The position numbers and the translations under genes were made by a program. 45,888 nt of DNA from an uncultured Bacilli bacterium (GTDB lineage Bacteria > Bacillota_I > Bacilli_A > RFN20 > CAG-449), in the NCBI GenBank assembly GCA_944332225.1, contig CALVJO010000010.1:1-45888 (forward strand), read 5' to 3'. Position 1 is the first letter of the stretch. Each line of letters opens with the position of its first letter. Under the pieces are notes generated by a model. That model worked only from the letters and a program-made list of their open reading frames with translations, searched no databases and was not told the DNA's origin. Shown one piece after another: positions 8,746 through 18,442 of this stretch.

Positions 8746-10070
8746 CTTATTTGTTTTACTATAAAATTTTATTTGCGATTGAACTGATAATTGGAGAATC
8801 TTTATTTTGCGTTAGATTAAAGAAAAAACCAAAATTTATTTTAAGAATTATCTTATCTTTAGGCATATATTTCTTATTATCTATTTTCTTCCCAATTCCT
8901 GAAGAATTCGGTTACACACCTTTATACACAAGTTTAATGTTTTTTTGCTTGGCCTGTTTCAGCGCATTATATTTATTTATGTGCTATGAAATAACTGTGG
9001 TATTTTCCTTTTTTACCATTCTTACCGCATATACTTTCCAACATTTTGGCTATGTTCTTTACACTTTTATAATCTCATTATTTTCATCATTATTGGATGG
9101 AATAAATATGTATGGATCATCGATTCTTGATTTCTCCGAAGCATCAATTAATTCAATTATAGTTTTATTAATTTATGTTGATTGCTTAGTCTTAGCTTTC
9201 GCCGCGGAGTACTTTATCTTTTTTAAAAAAATTAAAACTATTCAAACGATACAATTAAAATTTAATAAGGTTATAATTTTCACATTATTTTTCATAATTG
9301 TTGATGTTATTCTTAATGCCTTAATTACTTATATTAACGATCAAGAAACTCTCTTGAAGGTGACATATGTCTACAATATGATTTCTTGCTTACTATTAGT
9401 TTATATCGAGCATAACGTAATTGATAATTTAGATATAACTAGAGAAAACGAAATAATTAATGAAGCTTTACTTTTAGCTGAGAAACAATACCGAGTTAAT
9501 AAAGAGACAATTGAATTAATTAATATTAAATGTCATGACATGAAATATCAAATTAATGAATTAGTTGAAAAACATAATATCAGCAGCGATTCAATAAAAG
9601 AAATCAATGATTTAATCAAGGTGTATGATTCTAATATTGTTACCTCTAATGAGGTTTTAAATATCATTTTGAGTGAGAAATCGCTATCCTGTTCGGCATC
9701 GAAAATTCGGTTGACTCCAATGATAGATGCTTCAAATTTAGATATTATGCAAAAAGGAGATATCTATTCTTTATTTGGAAACATATTAGATAATTCAATA
9801 AACGCCTGTAAGGAATTGGATGATTTAGATAAAAGATGCATCTCTTTAAACGTTTACAACATTAATGATTTTATAGTCATATCAGAACAAAATTATTTTA
9901 AAGGAACTTTAAACTTTGATTCAGGACTGCCAATTTCATCTAAAGACTATCGTTATCATGGCTTTGGAATGAAAAGCATTAAGATGATAGTTAACAAATA
10001 TCATGGGTCATTATATATTGATACGTCTAACAATATTTTTTCTTTAACGATAATAATTCCAAAACATTAA
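8742..10070 (+). CDS. AgrC-like sensor histidine kinase
   Basis: A membrane sensor kinase of 442 residues, partner of the preceding regulator (4-base ATGA overlap). About six transmembrane helices fill residues 5-225, with no large extracellular domain, as in the peptide-sensing HPK10/AgrC group. A coiled linker leads to the H box with His265 in NIKCHDMKYQI. The GHKL ATPase domain has GNILDNSINAC (346-356) and GFGMKSI (about 407). The signal is unknown: no agrD-like propeptide or agrB-like peptidase gene lies in the window. Confidence 0.88.
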   Translation: MTYLFYYKILFAIELIIGESLFCVRLKKKPKFILRIILSLGIYFLLSIFFPIPEEFGYTPLYTSLMFFCLACFSALYLFMCYEITVVFSFFTILTAYTFQHFGYVLYTFIISLFSSLLDGINMYGSSILDFSEASINSIIVLLIYVDCLVLAFAAEYFIFFKKIKTIQTIQLKFNKVIIFTLFFIIVDVILNALITYINDQETLLKVTYVYNMISCLLLVYIEHNVIDNLDITRENEIINEALLLAEKQYRVNKETIELINIKCHDMKYQINELVEKHNISSDSIKEINDLIKVYDSNIVTSNEVLNIILSEKSLSCSASKIRLTPMIDASNLDIMQKGDIYSLFGNILDNSINACKELDDLDKRCISLNVYNINDFIVISEQNYFKGTLNFDSGLPISSKDYRYHGFGMKSIKMIVNKYHGSLYIDTSNNIFSLTIIIPKH

Positions 10071-10173
10071 AATTTTCAAAATATGCTTTGAACTAGTTAA
10101 AATGTGCGTCCTATCTTTTCTTTTTGTAGGCTTTTTATATAGTGAAAATATAAACAAGAAACGGAGGATGTAA

Positions 10174-10449
10174 ATGAAAAGGATTTACAATTTTTTCTCT
10201 AAAAAATTCATTTTTGGATTTTTGATTATAATGATTTTTTATCTTACCGTTGGTTTCATCGCAGCTTACATAATCTTAAGCGCGATTGCAAACCAAACCC
10301 ATAGCACGATATCTATTTTTGAAAATTGGTGGCAATTATTAATTTTCATTTTAGATATTATTTGTGTTTTGCTTTTAGGATTAAGCATTTTTTCAATGAT
10401 TAAGACTCGGAAAAAGGAGGAAGACGTTTATGAAGAAGCCAAAGATTAA
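10174..10449 (+). CDS. Small two-helix membrane protein before GH3
   Basis: A 91-residue protein with hydrophobic segments at about 12-37 and 53-76 and a charged C-terminal tail (KTRKKEEDVYEEAKD). Family not recognised. ACGGAGG precedes the ATG. Its last 20 bases overlap the GH3 gene, whose ribosome binding site (AAAGGAGG) lies inside this coding sequence, so expression is coupled. The minus-strand GH3 also has a small membrane protein partner. The 103-base gap after the kinase gene may hold a promoter responsive to the two-component system, but I could not define one. Confidence 0.75.
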   Translation: MKRIYNFFSKKFIFGFLIIMIFYLTVGFIAAYIILSAIANQTHSTISIFENWWQLLIFILDIICVLLLGLSIFSMIKTRKKEEDVYEEAKD

Positions 10450-13400
10450 TTTTTTTAGTAAAACGGTATATGGTTTATCGACCATCTTCTTTGGAATTTT
10501 ATTCACAATCTTTTTGATAGGTTCTAATGTAGCTCCTTTAAGTAGCAACTTTATTAATGAATTCTTTAATATTAATCCTTGGCAGCCTATTGATACAGGT
10601 GAAGGAGTTCCATTTAATTATTATAAAAGTGACTTTGTAAATGAAGATGGCTCATTAAATCACGAGAAAATGAGAGCTAATTCAGAACAAGTAGCTTTAG
10701 AAGTTGCAACCGAAGGAAGCGTTCTATTAAAGAATGAAGATAACGCTTTACCATTAAAGCAAGGATCGAAAGTATCATTCTTAGGCATTTCATCTAATAA
10801 TTATTTAATGTCAGCAGCTGGCAGCGGACACCTTTCAGTCTCAACTTCAATTGACTTAGATAAAGCTTGTCAAGATGTAGGAATCACCATCAACCCTAAT
10901 CTTAAAAACGCCTATAAAATGCTTTCATCAAAGTATGGTAATTATTTAGGACAGCATGGTGAAACTTTACAAGGAACCGCGATGGATGATTATTGCTATA
11001 TCGAATATGGCATCAACGAGGTCCCTTACAGCGAGATTGATTCAACTACAGTTGGTAATGTCACAAACACAATCCCTGATTACGGTGATTTTGCATTTTT
11101 AATCATTTCCCGTAACTGCGGAGAAGATGGTGACACAAACTATTACACAAGCGAATGTATTGAGAATAACTATCTTGATTTAGCTTATGAAGAAATAGAA
11201 ATATTAAATCAATTAGAATCATTAAAAGCTGATGGGAAAATTAAAAATATAGGTTTAATTATTAATTCAGCTCAACCAATGCAGATGAAACATATTTTAG
11301 AACACGATATCGATTCTATTCTTTGGACTGGTATCGGAGGAAACATGTCTTATCAGCAAATAGCTCAACTGATATCTGGTAAATCAAATCCTTCTGGTAG
11401 ATTGATTGACACATATCTTTATGATAATTATGCCTCACCTTCAATGGTTAACTTTGGTGATTTTGAATTTGATAATAAGGATGGATTACCTGCAACAACG
11501 ACTTATTCTCACAGCGAAAAATATCTAGTTTATAGCGAGAATATCTATGTTGGATATCGTTATTTTGAAACTAGATACGAAGATTTAGTTCTAAATCAAG
11601 GTAACGCAGATAGCGATAAAGGAGTAGTTTCTAGCCTTGATGAATGGAATTATAGTGAAGAGGTTGCCTATCCTTTCGGATACGGCTTATCTTATACAGA
11701 ATTCGAACATTCTGGATTCACTGTTAATAAGACATTAACTGGTTATGAAGTTAAGGTTAATGTTGAAAATGTCGGTTCTGTTCCAGGAAAAGATGTCGTA
11801 CAGATTTACCTTCAAAAACCTTATACAGAATATGATAAAGAAAACAATATTGAAAAAGCCTCTGTTGAATTAGTCGGATTTGGTAAAACTAGCTTGTTAG
11901 ATCCTGATGAAAGCGAAGTGGTTACTATCAATATCGATGAATCAGAGTTTAAAACTTACGATTCATATAATAAGAAAACTTATATTTTAGAAGCTGGAGA
12001 TTATTATTTAGCTGAAGGAAATAATGCTCATGATGCATTAAATAATATCTTAGCTAAGAAAGATAAAACCACCTCTGATGGTATGGATTATAACGGTGAT
12101 GAATCATTTGCTCACCTTATTACCATAAATCAAGATGACTTTGTAAAATACTCAACTAGTTTAGCTACAAATTATCCAATTACTAATCAATTTGATGATG
12201 CCGATGTAAAACTTTATGAAGGATTAGGTGATCAATTTAAAGATTTTAAATATCTTTCTCGTTCGGACTGGGATGGAACCTATCCAACCCCAGTTAAGAT
12301 GGATGTCCAAACCTCTCAGATGGCAAATGATTTACAGCATGCTCAAGAAATCGTGGAAGATGAAGATGCAGTTATGCCTCAATATGGGCAAAGCGGCACC
12401 TTAAAGTTAATTGACCTCTGGGGATACGATTATGATGATCCTAGATGGGACGATCTTTTAAAACAATTAACTTGGGAAGAAATGAACGTTTTAGCTACCA
12501 TGGGCGGAGGAATGGCTGGTTCACAAAGCGTTTCCGCGCCGGCAGGATTAGCTAAAGACGGTCCTGGAGGAATAGGTGTTGGAAATCCTACAGTCATGTG
12601 CTTCCCATCTGAATGTAACATGGCTGCCACATTTAATCTCAGCTTGATTGAAGAATTAGGAAATGCCTTTGGAATGGAAATCATGCATGTTGGATATTCT
12701 GGAATCTATGGTCCAGGCGCTAATATTCATCGCGCTCCTTATTCAGGAAGAAACTGGGAATATTATTCTGAAGACCCATTTATTTCAGCAAAAATGTTAG
12801 CCTCTGAAGTCAAAGGCTTACAAAATAGAGGAATTGTTGTTTATACAAAACACTTCTTACTAAATGATTCTGAAAGAAATAGATATGGAGTCTGCGTGTT
12901 TAGTAATGAACAAGCGATTCGAGAAATCTATTTAAAGGCATTCGAATATGCGGTGACTGAATCTAATATGAACGGAATCATGTCATCGTTTAATAGAATT
13001 GGATGCACATGGACAGGAAAACATGCTGGGTTATTAACTAATGTTTTACGTAATGAATGGGGATTCATTGGAGTTGTTCAAACCGACGCTTATGTTGGTG
13101 AACACATGCATAATGCAATTTTCGAATCAATTATCGCCGGTAATGACTTTACGATGGGTGGCGCTGTTGAAAACAAGTTTGATGCTTATAAGGATTCACC
13201 GACTTTAGTCAGCGCCTTATATGAAACTTGTCATAGAATGCTTTATACCAAGCTTCATTCATTTGCTATGGATGGAGTTACAACAACAACTAGCTATGTT
13301 TACATTACACCTTGGTGGGAGGTAGCTCTTGATGTTGGAGTAATAGTTTCAGGCGTTATCGCATCTGCTAGCGCATTAATGTTAATAGTATCATTTATTT

Positions 13401-15592
13401 ATGGATTCTTGAGAAAGCGAAAGGAACATCTAGAAAGTATAAATCCAGATCCAAATCGCAAGATAAAATACTTGTTTGATGTTGTGTCTAAGCGAGCCTT
13501 TATTATAAGCACATCTGTTTTAGCTTTGTTAGTTGCTGCATCGGTAACTGTTCCGGTGACTATATATTCCATTAAGAATAATAGGGAACCAGAATATCAA
13601 TATCATACCTGTCAAAGTGTATGTCCTGTATGTGGAAAATGTCAAAACTATGATTGTCCTTTCCTAGTTTGTGAAGATAAGTGTACTTGTCCTTGCGAGC
13701 ATGCTTGTCCAACCTGCGGACTTTGCTTAGATGAGACGATAAACGAAGGCAAGTGTGAAATTAAATGTGGAGACAATTTAACAAATTATTATGAACTAGA
13801 AGCCGAGGATCCGCATGTAATTCTCCATCCAGGAGAAACAGGAGCGTTAGGTGTTGCTTCTGAAACTTCACTTGGAGCTACTGAAAAATATATTGGAGGA
13901 TTCTCAGCTAACCCTGATTCCGAAATTAAATATGTGATTGATTCATCAGTTGAACAAACTGTTACCTTGTTTGTATCAGTATGTAAGAAGGAAGCCGGTA
14001 TAATCTTTACCAATTCAGTATTAGTGATGGTAAATGGTGAGATAATTAATGTTCCAACAATTGTTCATCCTAGAAATAGTGATGAGCCTGAATGGGTCAC
14101 ATTCACAGATATTAATCTTGGTTGTATTAAATTAAATAAGGGTAGAAATGTAATTAGCTTTATTTGTGCTTCTTCTGATACAGGTTCAGGCTTTAATTTC
14201 AATAAGATGATGATTAAGGCAAATAATCCGGTTACATTCTATGAAGGGCCTCATCAATGCGATGATATTTGTCCTCTATGTGGATTATGTCAAAACGAAT
14301 ATTGTACAGATCCTGTATGTAGTGAAAAATGTGTATGCAATTTAGATAAGAAAATATTTAGTTTCGATAATGAAAACGTGATATTCTCAGGAGCTTATTA
14401 TCTTGATGGATTAGCATGTTTTGCTAAAGCTAACGATAGCGTCCAACTCGTTCTTTCTTCTCAAATTGCTCAAGAAGGAGTATTCTTCCTTGATTTAGAC
14501 GGAGAATATGATGAATTAAACATTAATGATGTCTTCACTTTAGAAGTAAATGGAGAGGTTATCTCTCTTCAAGGTAAATTAAATGAAGAAAATCCTCTTA
14601 AGATTGGAAAGACCAATCTTGAGTATGGTGATGTCAATATTAAATTAACTCTTAAACAAGATTTAGAGATTAAGATTAAAAACTTTATTGTTGGATGCGA
14701 AGGAGAAATTGACTATAAGAATCCTTTAGAATTTAACGTTGATAATCCTACCGTATTAGTGGAAGGTAATGCTTATAAAGACAGTAATCGTTACATCAAT
14801 ATGGCAGTTGATAATCCGAAAGATTCTATAATTACTTATCAATTAGATAGCTCTAAAGATACGACGGCTCAAATGTATTTAAATTTAGGATGTCGTCAAG
14901 GAATTATTAAATTAAAGGATATCTTCAAAATCACTGTTAATGATACGGTTATTAATACCGAAGCTCAATTATCAAATGATGGATCTAACTTATATGACTT
15001 TAGAAACGTTTTAATCGGAGAAGTATCGCTTAATCAAGGATTAAATGTGATTAAAATTCAAACATTAATTAATGATCCTAATGTAAATGCCACCTTAAGA
15101 GATATTTCTTTTGATAATACTGATGCGGAGATCACCTATTCTCAAAGTGGCATCAAAATGAATCAATTAGTTTATGAAGCGGAGACTGCTATCTTACATC
15201 AAGTGGAGAATTTCCCATATGTTGTTGATGGTCAAAATTCTTCAAATAATCAATTCTTAGGTGGAGTTAATGACGCTGGAGTCTTCCATTCTGGAATGGC
15301 TTCAATTGAACTTAGAGTTAATGCAAGTGAAGCAGGATTGGCTAAATTCTATGTTAATGCTGGTTTATCCGCGTCATGCTCAGCCAATGTTTTAAAACTT
15401 AATGTTAATGGTGTTGATATTGAATCATCTCAAAACTGGCCAGGTTCTGGTTGGTATGATTGGACCACATTGTTCCATTCTAATATCAATTTGAATGAAG
15501 GTGAAAACATCATCACTCTTACTATCTTTAATGGAGCATCGATGAATATTGATTATTTCTATCTTGAATCATTAATTGGAATATCAAAATAA
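10430..15592 (+). CDS. Giant membrane-anchored GH3 enzyme with Cys-rich and lectin-like tails
   Basis: An extracellular exo-glycosidase of 1720 residues, probably beta-glucosidase-like. It begins with a membrane helix (12-33), then a GH3 C-terminal type domain (about 85-330), an Fn3-like module (about 415-520) and the catalytic barrel (about 680-950) with nucleophile Asp886 in VVQTDAY. The domain order is reversed as in its paralogue at 2055-5093, and Asp886 has the same number there. Two further helices (about 961-994 and 1023-1048) flank a basic loop, returning the chain to the outside. The tail has Cys-rich motifs at 1058-1113 and 1274-1302 (CPVCGKC, CPTCGLC, CPLCGLC) and about four beta-sandwich modules resembling CBM6/35-type carbohydrate-binding domains, the last at about 1582-1718. 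Substrate unknown. Confidence 0.87.
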   Translation: MKKPKINFFSKTVYGLSTIFFGILFTIFLIGSNVAPLSSNFINEFFNINPWQPIDTGEGVPFNYYKSDFVNEDGSLNHEKMRANSEQVALEVATEGSVLLKNEDNALPLKQGSKVSFLGISSNNYLMSAAGSGHLSVSTSIDLDKACQDVGITINPNLKNAYKMLSSKYGNYLGQHGETLQGTAMDDYCYIEYGINEVPYSEIDSTTVGNVTNTIPDYGDFAFLIISRNCGEDGDTNYYTSECIENNYLDLAYEEIEILNQLESLKADGKIKNIGLIINSAQPMQMKHILEHDIDSILWTGIGGNMSYQQIAQLISGKSNPSGRLIDTYLYDNYASPSMVNFGDFEFDNKDGLPATTTYSHSEKYLVYSENIYVGYRYFETRYEDLVLNQGNADSDKGVVSSLDEWNYSEEVAYPFGYGLSYTEFEHSGFTVNKTLTGYEVKVNVENVGSVPGKDVVQIYLQKPYTEYDKENNIEKASVELVGFGKTSLLDPDESEVVTINIDESEFKTYDSYNKKTYILEAGDYYLAEGNNAHDALNNILAKKDKTTSDGMDYNGDESFAHLITINQDDFVKYSTSLATNYPITNQFDDADVKLYEGLGDQFKDFKYLSRSDWDGTYPTPVKMDVQTSQMANDLQHAQEIVEDEDAVMPQYGQSGTLKLIDLWGYDYDDPRWDDLLKQLTWEEMNVLATMGGGMAGSQSVSAPAGLAKDGPGGIGVGNPTVMCFPSECNMAATFNLSLIEELGNAFGMEIMHVGYSGIYGPGANIHRAPYSGRNWEYYSEDPFISAKMLASEVKGLQNRGIVVYTKHFLLNDSERNRYGVCVFSNEQAIREIYLKAFEYAVTESNMNGIMSSFNRIGCTWTGKHAGLLTNVLRNEWGFIGVVQTDAYVGEHMHNAIFESIIAGNDFTMGGAVENKFDAYKDSPTLVSALYETCHRMLYTKLHSFAMDGVTTTTSYVYITPWWEVALDVGVIVSGVIASASALMLIVSFIYGFLRKRKEHLESINPDPNRKIKYLFDVVSKRAFIISTSVLALLVAASVTVPVTIYSIKNNREPEYQYHTCQSVCPVCGKCQNYDCPFLVCEDKCTCPCEHACPTCGLCLDETINEGKCEIKCGDNLTNYYELEAEDPHVILHPGETGALGVASETSLGATEKYIGGFSANPDSEIKYVIDSSVEQTVTLFVSVCKKEAGIIFTNSVLVMVNGEIINVPTIVHPRNSDEPEWVTFTDINLGCIKLNKGRNVISFICASSDTGSGFNFNKMMIKANNPVTFYEGPHQCDDICPLCGLCQNEYCTDPVCSEKCVCNLDKKIFSFDNENVIFSGAYYLDGLACFAKANDSVQLVLSSQIAQEGVFFLDLDGEYDELNINDVFTLEVNGEVISLQGKLNEENPLKIGKTNLEYGDVNIKLTLKQDLEIKIKNFIVGCEGEIDYKNPLEFNVDNPTVLVEGNAYKDSNRYINMAVDNPKDSIITYQLDSSKDTTAQMYLNLGCRQGIIKLKDIFKITVNDTVINTEAQLSNDGSNLYDFRNVLIGEVSLNQGLNVIKIQTLINDPNVNATLRDISFDNTDAEITYSQSGIKMNQLVYEAETAILHQVENFPYVVDGQNSSNNQFLGGVNDAGVFHSGMASIELRVNASEAGLAKFYVNAGLSASCSANVLKLNVNGVDIESSQNWPGSGWYDWTTLFHSNINLNEGENIITLTIFNGASMNIDYFYLESLIGISK

Positions 15593-15606
15593 GGAGATAA
15601 ATTATT

Positions 15607-18240
15607 ATGAAGAAAATAGGATTTATAGGATGTATTGCTTTGATGGCTTTATCTTTAGTTTCCTGTTCTAAACCTCATGTCCATGATTTGTATAAAGTGG
15701 AACAAGTTGATGCGACATGTATTAATGAAGGTACTAAAGAATATTATAAATGCGCGATTGAAAGCTGTCAGAAAATGTTCTTAGATCGTGAGGCGACAAA
15801 CGAAGTAAGCTTGGAAGATTTAGTTATCGAACCAACTGGAATTCATCAAGGTGGGCAAGCTACGTGCACATCTAGAGCGATTTGCGAGGTATGCGGTAAA
15901 GAATATGGTGAATTAGGGCAACATGTCTATAGCGAGGAAGTAGTAGACGATAAATATTTAGTTTCTGAAGCTACTTGCGCGGAAAAAGCTGTTTATTACA
16001 AATCTTGTACGTGCGGAGAAAAAGGGACTGAAACGTTTACTTATGGGGAACCTTTAGGACACGATTATGTTGAATATGACGGAAGGGATAATCTAGTTTG
16101 TAATAGATGTGGAGAATATTATCAAATTTTAGATTTCGAAAATGCTGCATCTAATGCCTGGAATGAAGATGGCGCGGAATATCGTGATAAATTATGGAAA
16201 ACCGTTGCTGATGGTAAAGAAGGGGCTCACGGAGAATTTGTTGTAGGACAATTAAACCAAATTATTGAAGAGGATGGATTAAACGGAAAAGTCTATTTAG
16301 AGTTTGAAGTCAGTTCTACTAAAGAAATTGATGCAAAATTATCCATTGCTATGTTATTAGGTGCTGGCGAGGTTTCAAAGAATGTCTTTAAAGTTACTGT
16401 TAACGGACAAGATGTCGCAATGGAAGGAAATCTAACCTCTCAATATGCAGATTATAATCATGTCGAATTAAATGAATTGACGAATATTAGTTTAATGCCT
16501 GGTTTTAATACAATTAGATTCACAATTATGGATTCCCCAAAAGCCGACATCGATTACATCGTCTTAGAGTCTAAAGAATGCTTAAATGAACATGATTTTG
16601 CATATGAATACGAGGATGATTATCACTTCTTAAAGTGTCAAGATGATGGTTGTGACGTTGAGATTCTTAAAGAAAAGCATGACTTCTCTCAAGAAGTTAG
16701 AGCTGATGAATATTTAAAAGATGCAGGAGATTGCACCCATGGGCCAACTTATTATAAATCTTGTATTTGTGGAAAAGCTGGAAGTGAAACTTTTGGTGGA
16801 GAAATAACAGGAGAAAATCACACATATAATCAAGAAGTAGTTGATCCTAAATATTTAGCAAAAGAAGCCACTTGCTTAGAAAGCGCGAAATATTATTATT
16901 CCTGTATATGTGGAGAAAAGGGCACTGAAACATTTACTTATGGTGAACCATTAGGTCACGATTACCAACCTATGGGCAGCGGCATTAACAATCTTAAATG
17001 CTCAAGATGCGAATCGTATAAGCACATTGAAGAATTTGAAAATATGCGTAGCAATGCTTGGAATGAAGATGGCGCGGAATATCGTGATGAATTATGGAAA
17101 ACAGCAGGAGAAGCCTATCATGGAGGCATGTGCGTCAAGAGAATTAATGACTGCGGCATAAATTATTCAGGAAAGATATATTTTGAATTTGATGTGACGG
17201 TTTTAAAGGAAATTCAAACTGATTTACATATGGTTTTATCGACAGGTGGAACCGAAATATTAAAATCTAGCTTTGGAGTATTCATTAACGGAGCTTTAGT
17301 TAATGTTGGAGAAGATAAATTTGTATCTCCTAATTCTGATGACTGGAGTAACGATATCTTTAGAGATTATTTCTATTCAACTATAACGTTGAAAGAAGGG
17401 ATTAACACCATACGTTTTGTGATAAATAATGGATGTTCTTGCAACGCGGATTATATTTATTTTGAAGGTGATATGTTAGTAAGTGAACATGATTTAGTTT
17501 TAGACCATGATGAAACAGGTCACTGGTACAAATGTGTAGATGAAGGTTGCAATGAAAGAACAGAAACAATAGCTCATACTTTTGATCAAAAGAATATCGA
17601 TGAAGCGTATGCAGCGGAAGATGGTAAATATTATTATTCCTGCATTTGCGGAGAGAAGGGAACAGAAACATTTGATCCTGAAGTACATGTTCATAATATG
17701 ACTCAGCAAGTTCCTGGAAAAAATGATGTTAAGGTTTGCTCCTGCGGAATGATGGAAAGAAGATTTGATCTAGCAGCTTCATATTCTGAATCTTGGTCGG
17801 AAGGGACAGCGAAGACTGATGCTTTATGGAGACAATTGAATCAAGGCTCACCTCTAGACAGCGGCAATTATGTTGGTCACATTGGAGACGCGGTTAATGA
17901 TGGTCTCCATGATAATGTCCATTGGATTGAGATTGCTTTAACAATCGATAGTGAAACCGATATTGAAGCTGAATTAATCTTAAATACTGGAGTCGGAGGC
18001 GGAGATTGGAGTAATTTGACCTTGACTGTAAATAATGAAGAAATTCATCCAACTACCCCTTTAGTGGGAACTGGATGGACTGATTTCACTGATTATTCGG
18101 CAGGTGTAATTAAATTGAAAGCAAATCAAACCAATGTGATTAGAATATCTCCTAAATTTGGATGTTTAATGAATTGGTGCTACCTCCAAGTTAATAGCAG
18201 TTGTAATACATTTAATGTTACCGATAGCCTAATTGGTTAA
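15607..18240 (+). CDS. Repetitive Cys-rich lipoprotein with carbohydrate-binding-like modules
   Basis: An 877-residue surface lipoprotein with lipobox LVSC (Cys20). Two repeat types alternate. The first is a Cys/His-rich motif of the form ATC...YYxSCxCGEKGTETF...GHDY, seen near 110-155, 355-450 and 660-700. The second is three beta-rich modules (about 175-330, 475-620 and 715-870) that resemble the lectin-like modules at the end of the GH3 gene 14 bases upstream (shared VNG...NTIRF...DYI pattern). I infer glycan binding at the cell surface beside the GH3 enzyme. At DNA level, 16159-16188 recurs exactly at 17059-17088, showing a 900-bp internal duplication. AAGGAG precedes the ATG, and a strong terminator ends the operon. 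Confidence 0.8.
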   Translation: MKKIGFIGCIALMALSLVSCSKPHVHDLYKVEQVDATCINEGTKEYYKCAIESCQKMFLDREATNEVSLEDLVIEPTGIHQGGQATCTSRAICEVCGKEYGELGQHVYSEEVVDDKYLVSEATCAEKAVYYKSCTCGEKGTETFTYGEPLGHDYVEYDGRDNLVCNRCGEYYQILDFENAASNAWNEDGAEYRDKLWKTVADGKEGAHGEFVVGQLNQIIEEDGLNGKVYLEFEVSSTKEIDAKLSIAMLLGAGEVSKNVFKVTVNGQDVAMEGNLTSQYADYNHVELNELTNISLMPGFNTIRFTIMDSPKADIDYIVLESKECLNEHDFAYEYEDDYHFLKCQDDGCDVEILKEKHDFSQEVRADEYLKDAGDCTHGPTYYKSCICGKAGSETFGGEITGENHTYNQEVVDPKYLAKEATCLESAKYYYSCICGEKGTETFTYGEPLGHDYQPMGSGINNLKCSRCESYKHIEEFENMRSNAWNEDGAEYRDELWKTAGEAYHGGMCVKRINDCGINYSGKIYFEFDVTVLKEIQTDLHMVLSTGGTEILKSSFGVFINGALVNVGEDKFVSPNSDDWSNDIFRDYFYSTITLKEGINTIRFVINNGCSCNADYIYFEGDMLVSEHDLVLDHDETGHWYKCVDEGCNERTETIAHTFDQKNIDEAYAAEDGKYYYSCICGEKGTETFDPEVHVHNMTQQVPGKNDVKVCSCGMMERRFDLAASYSESWSEGTAKTDALWRQLNQGSPLDSGNYVGHIGDAVNDGLHDNVHWIEIALTIDSETDIEAELILNTGVGGGDWSNLTLTVNNEEIHPTTPLVGTGWTDFTDYSAGVIKLKANQTNVIRISPKFGCLMNWCYLQVNSSCNTFNVTDSLIG

Positions 18241-18250
18241 ATGAACTAAT

Positions 18251-18304
18251 AAATACCCTTAAATCTAAGAAAAATGCTTTGATTAAGGGTATTTCTTTTG
18301 TTTG
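18251..18304 (+). terminator. Terminator of the 8-18 kb operon
   Basis: A perfect 12-bp stem (18251-18262 with 18283-18294) encloses a 20-base loop and is followed by CTTTTGTTTG. It closes the two-component/GH3/lipoprotein operon. Confidence 0.85.
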
Positions 18305-18442
18305 TTTTGGTTTTAAAGCGTAAAATGCAGTCAATATTCGAATACACATTGGTTTTATTCTAAAGAATTGCATAAAAGTTGCAAAGTTCTCTTTCTTTTG
18401 ATACTCTTAAGTAAAGATATAGAACAAAGAAAGGAGATTTTT

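Noticed and set aside
12430-14013. Minus-strand open frames inside the GH3 gene, and similar antisense frames elsewhere
   Set aside because: They lack start signals and recognisable protein sequence, and they shadow strongly supported genes.
18368-18442. Longer N-terminus for the cysteine peptidase
   Set aside because: The extra 25 codons have no ribosome binding site and would cover the likely promoter; the ATG at 18443 has AAAGGAG.
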